Notes under the pieces: generated by a model
Databases searched by the model: none
What the model saw: the letters and a program-made list of their open reading frames with translations, nothing else
Told to the model about the DNA's origin: nothing
Program-made: the position numbers and the translations under genes
Assembly (NCBI GenBank): GCA_030426065.1
Contig: JAUHZH010000068.1
Span: forward strand, 1 to 8,667
DNA from: Gammaproteobacteria bacterium
GTDB taxonomy: Bacteria; Pseudomonadota; Gammaproteobacteria; Xanthomonadales; Marinicellaceae
Direction of reading: 5' to 3'
DNA: 8,667 bases
Part shown: positions 6,969 through 8,667 of the stretch, in pieces
How positions within the stretch are numbered: the stretch's first letter is position 1
How the letters are laid out: the number at the start of each line of letters is the position of its first letter

Positions 6969-6971
6969 AAT
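6942..6971 (+). promoter_or_regulatory. Possible promoter at the truD end for the TraB-family gene
   Basis: TTGCAA (6942-6947) and TAAAAT (6966-6971) are 18 bp apart, and the -10 overlaps the truD stop codon. Transcription would start about 22 nt before the ATG at 7001. The hexamers are good but the spacer is long, and the gene may equally be read through from truD. Confidence 0.4.
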
Positions 6972-7000
6972 GTCTGGTTTTTGCTTGGACAAACAACACA

Positions 7001-8209
7001 ATGGAACTGACGACCCAAGACATCCTCAAAGACCAACCGCACCAATGGATCACATACAAAAACACTGAAATGTGCTTGTTGGGCACCGCCCACGTTTCAC
7101 AAAAAAGCGCAGAAGTGGTGCGTGACCTGATTGCCACAGGTGACTTTGACGGTGTTGCGATTGAATTGGACGAAATCCGATACCAAGCTTTGACAGATCA
7201 AAACCGCTACCGCAACATGGATTTGGTCAGCATCATCAAAAACAAGCAAACCGGTTTGATCGCCACCAATTTGGCCATGAGTGCCTACCAAAAACGGCTG
7301 GCAGACCAGTTGGGCGTTGAACCCGGTGCCGAAATGAAGCAAGCCATCACCTCAGCCCAGGAAAGAGACTTGCCCCTATGGAAGATTGACCGAAGCGTTG
7401 GCATCACAATGAAACGCACTTGGCGATCTTTGAAGTTCATGGAAAAAATCGACCTGTTGTTTGGCTTCGGCGGTTTTTTTGACAAAGAAGACGTGTCGGA
7501 AGAGGAAATCGAAAAGCTCAAAAGCGGTGACATTCTGGAAAGCACCTTCAAAGATTTCTCCGAAAATTCAGAAAACCTGTACCACAGTTTGATTGATGAA
7601 CGCGATTTGTTTATGGCAGCCCGGTTGCAAGAAGCCGTTAATGAAAACCAAGACCAGCACAAAAAAGTGTTGGTGGTCATCGGTGCAGGTCATTTGAAAG
7701 GCACCAGCGAATACGTCCAGGAACCCATCGACACCACTCCAACCATTAAAAAACTCAACACCCTGCCCCCCAAAGCTTTGTGGGTTAAATTGTTACCGTG
7801 GCTGATCACAGCGGTGATCTTGGCTGGATTCACTTGGGGTTTTTCGAAAAACACGGATCTGGGTTGGGATTTGATCAAAACCTGGTTCATCTACAATGGT
7901 GTGCTGTCTGGCTTGGGTGCCTTGATTGCTGGCGGTCACTTGTTCACCATACTGGCTGCTGTTATGGCGGCCCCGTTCACATCACTGAACCCGACGATTG
8001 CCGCAGGCATGGTGGCTTCTTTGGTTGAAACCATGATGCGTCGCCCCAAAATACATGACTTTGAAGCTTTGCAGTCCGATGCCATGCACGCCAAGGGGTG
8101 GTGGAAAAATCCCGTCACACGCGTTTTGTTGGTCTTTGTTTTCACCAACATCGGCTCGGCAGTGGCGACTTGGGTTTCCGGATTCAAGATTTTCAACCAA
8201 TTGATTTAG
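7001..8209 (+). CDS. TraB/PrgY-type family membrane protein
   Basis: The 402-residue protein has an N-terminal TraB domain (about 1-240): CLLGTAHVS with H31, AIELDEIRY with E55 and R60, and VVIGAGHLKG with H231. These GxxH and E-x-x-x-x-R positions are the conserved residues of the family (Enterococcus TraB/PrgY, and distantly Tiki/GumN), which some workers relate to metalloproteases. A hydrophobic C-terminal region follows with membrane segments at about 260-281, 295-329 (possibly two) and 375-399, the layout of TIGR00261-like bacterial and archaeal members. PrgY reduces pheromone activity in conjugation, but no conjugation genes are present here and the chromosomal homologues have no settled role. 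There is no clear Shine-Dalgarno; the bases before ATG read AACACA. It lies 32 nt after truD and 20 nt before dusB, so co-transcription is likely. Confidence 0.88.
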   Translation: MELTTQDILKDQPHQWITYKNTEMCLLGTAHVSQKSAEVVRDLIATGDFDGVAIELDEIRYQALTDQNRYRNMDLVSIIKNKQTGLIATNLAMSAYQKRLADQLGVEPGAEMKQAITSAQERDLPLWKIDRSVGITMKRTWRSLKFMEKIDLLFGFGGFFDKEDVSEEEIEKLKSGDILESTFKDFSENSENLYHSLIDERDLFMAARLQEAVNENQDQHKKVLVVIGAGHLKGTSEYVQEPIDTTPTIKKLNTLPPKALWVKLLPWLITAVILAGFTWGFSKNTDLGWDLIKTWFIYNGVLSGLGALIAGGHLFTILAAVMAAPFTSLNPTIAAGMVASLVETMMRRPKIHDFEALQSDAMHAKGWWKNPVTRVLLVFVFTNIGSAVATWVSGFKIFNQLI

Positions 8210-8229
8210 CAACAGCAGACACCATCACA

Positions 8230-8667
8230 ATGACTTTCAAGATCGGACAACACACCATTGAACACCCAGTGATGCTGGCGCCGATGGCGGGTGTGACCGA
8301 TCGCCCTTTTCGACAACTGTGTCGTTCATTGGGTGCTTCTTATGTGGTATCTGAAATGCTCAGCTGTGATTTGTCACTGCTGAAAACAGCCAAAACCCAA
8401 TTCAGGATGAATCATGACGGTGAGCCTGGACCGATTGCGGTTCAAATCGCTGGCTCAGATCCCGTGGCTTTGGCAGAAGCGGCCCGGTTCAATCAAAACA
8501 ACGGCGCTCAAATCATTGACATCAATATGGGATGTCCGATGAAAAAAGTGGCCAAAAAACAGTGTGGATCAGCCCTCCTCGCCTACCCAGATTTGGTCAA
8601 AAAATTGATTCAAGCCACGGTGGATGCGGTGGACATTCCCGTGACTTTAAAAACCCGCCTGGGCACC
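8230..8667 (+). CDS. dusB: tRNA-dihydrouridine synthase DusB (partial, C-terminus off the right edge)
   Basis: The reading frame from ATG 8230 runs open to the window end, 146 codons. The product is the N-terminal half of a flavin-dependent TIM-barrel Dus enzyme that reduces uridine to dihydrouridine in tRNA (position 17 for E. coli DusB). Visible motifs are MLAPMAGVTDRPFR (15-28) for FMN binding, VVSEML (39-44), IAVQIAGSDP, and DINMGCPMKKV with the catalytic Cys at C102. KKQCGSALL follows, and TLKTRLG carries K141, the conserved lysine of the flavin site. NMGCPMKKV with KKQCGSALL fits DusB better than DusA or DusC. Full length is normally about 320-330 residues. In many gammaproteobacteria fis follows dusB; that would lie outside the window. 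No Shine-Dalgarno is seen; the start context is ATCACA-ATG. Confidence 0.95.
   Translation, partial: MTFKIGQHTIEHPVMLAPMAGVTDRPFRQLCRSLGASYVVSEMLSCDLSLLKTAKTQFRMNHDGEPGPIAVQIAGSDPVALAEAARFNQNNGAQIIDINMGCPMKKVAKKQCGSALLAYPDLVKKLIQATVDAVDIPVTLKTRLGT

Noticed and set aside
6971..6991. TGTC...GACA hairpin between truD and the TraB gene as a terminator
   Set aside because: Only four Watson-Crick pairs form and no T-tract follows.

Overview
The window looks like a chromosomal segment of a gammaproteobacterium of moderate GC content. The core genes (ybiT, truD, dusB, ycaQ) are of gammaproteobacterial type. Two secreted enzymes and one C-terminal tail (DDLIFMDDFE) recall marine Lysobacterales/Marinicella-like bacteria. 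That placement is from memory of such proteins, not from a search. No phage, insertion sequence, CRISPR array, tRNA or rRNA is visible.

Layout. Bases 1-589 (minus) hold the N-terminal part of a YcaQ/AlkX-type DNA glycosylase that runs off the left edge. A regulatory gap of about 250 bp follows. It carries a perfect 7-bp inverted repeat of the form CAAAC-N4-GTTTG, which overlaps the -35 of a predicted promoter for the next gene. That gene (841-2772, plus) encodes a secreted multidomain alpha/beta hydrolase resembling lipases and 'conditioned medium factor' proteins. A strong intrinsic terminator closes it, and a clear sigma70 promoter follows at once for ybiT, an ABC-F ATPase (2884-4476).

A small DUF6122-type membrane protein gene (4470-4775, minus) is wedged between ybiT and a secreted M28 zinc peptidase. 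It overlaps the ybiT stop tail to tail, and its start codon overlaps the peptidase start codon head to head (shared CATG). The peptidase (4774-5910) overlaps truD by ATGA. truD (5907-6968) is followed by a TraB/PrgY-type membrane protein (7001-8209) and then dusB (8230 to the right edge, truncated). The genes from peptidase to dusB all point the same way with gaps of 32 nt or less, so they could form one transcription unit with an internal promoter before the TraB gene.

How they fit together. truD and dusB modify tRNA and ybiT acts on the ribosome, so the right two thirds has a translation theme interrupted by two membrane or secreted proteins. The left part suggests lipid-responsive control of an exported hydrolase. 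Most start codons lack a recognisable Shine-Dalgarno sequence. The best candidates for something new are the operator/hydrolase pair, the double-overlapped DUF6122 gene and the C-terminal tail of the peptidase. I do not see a convincing wholly new multi-gene system.
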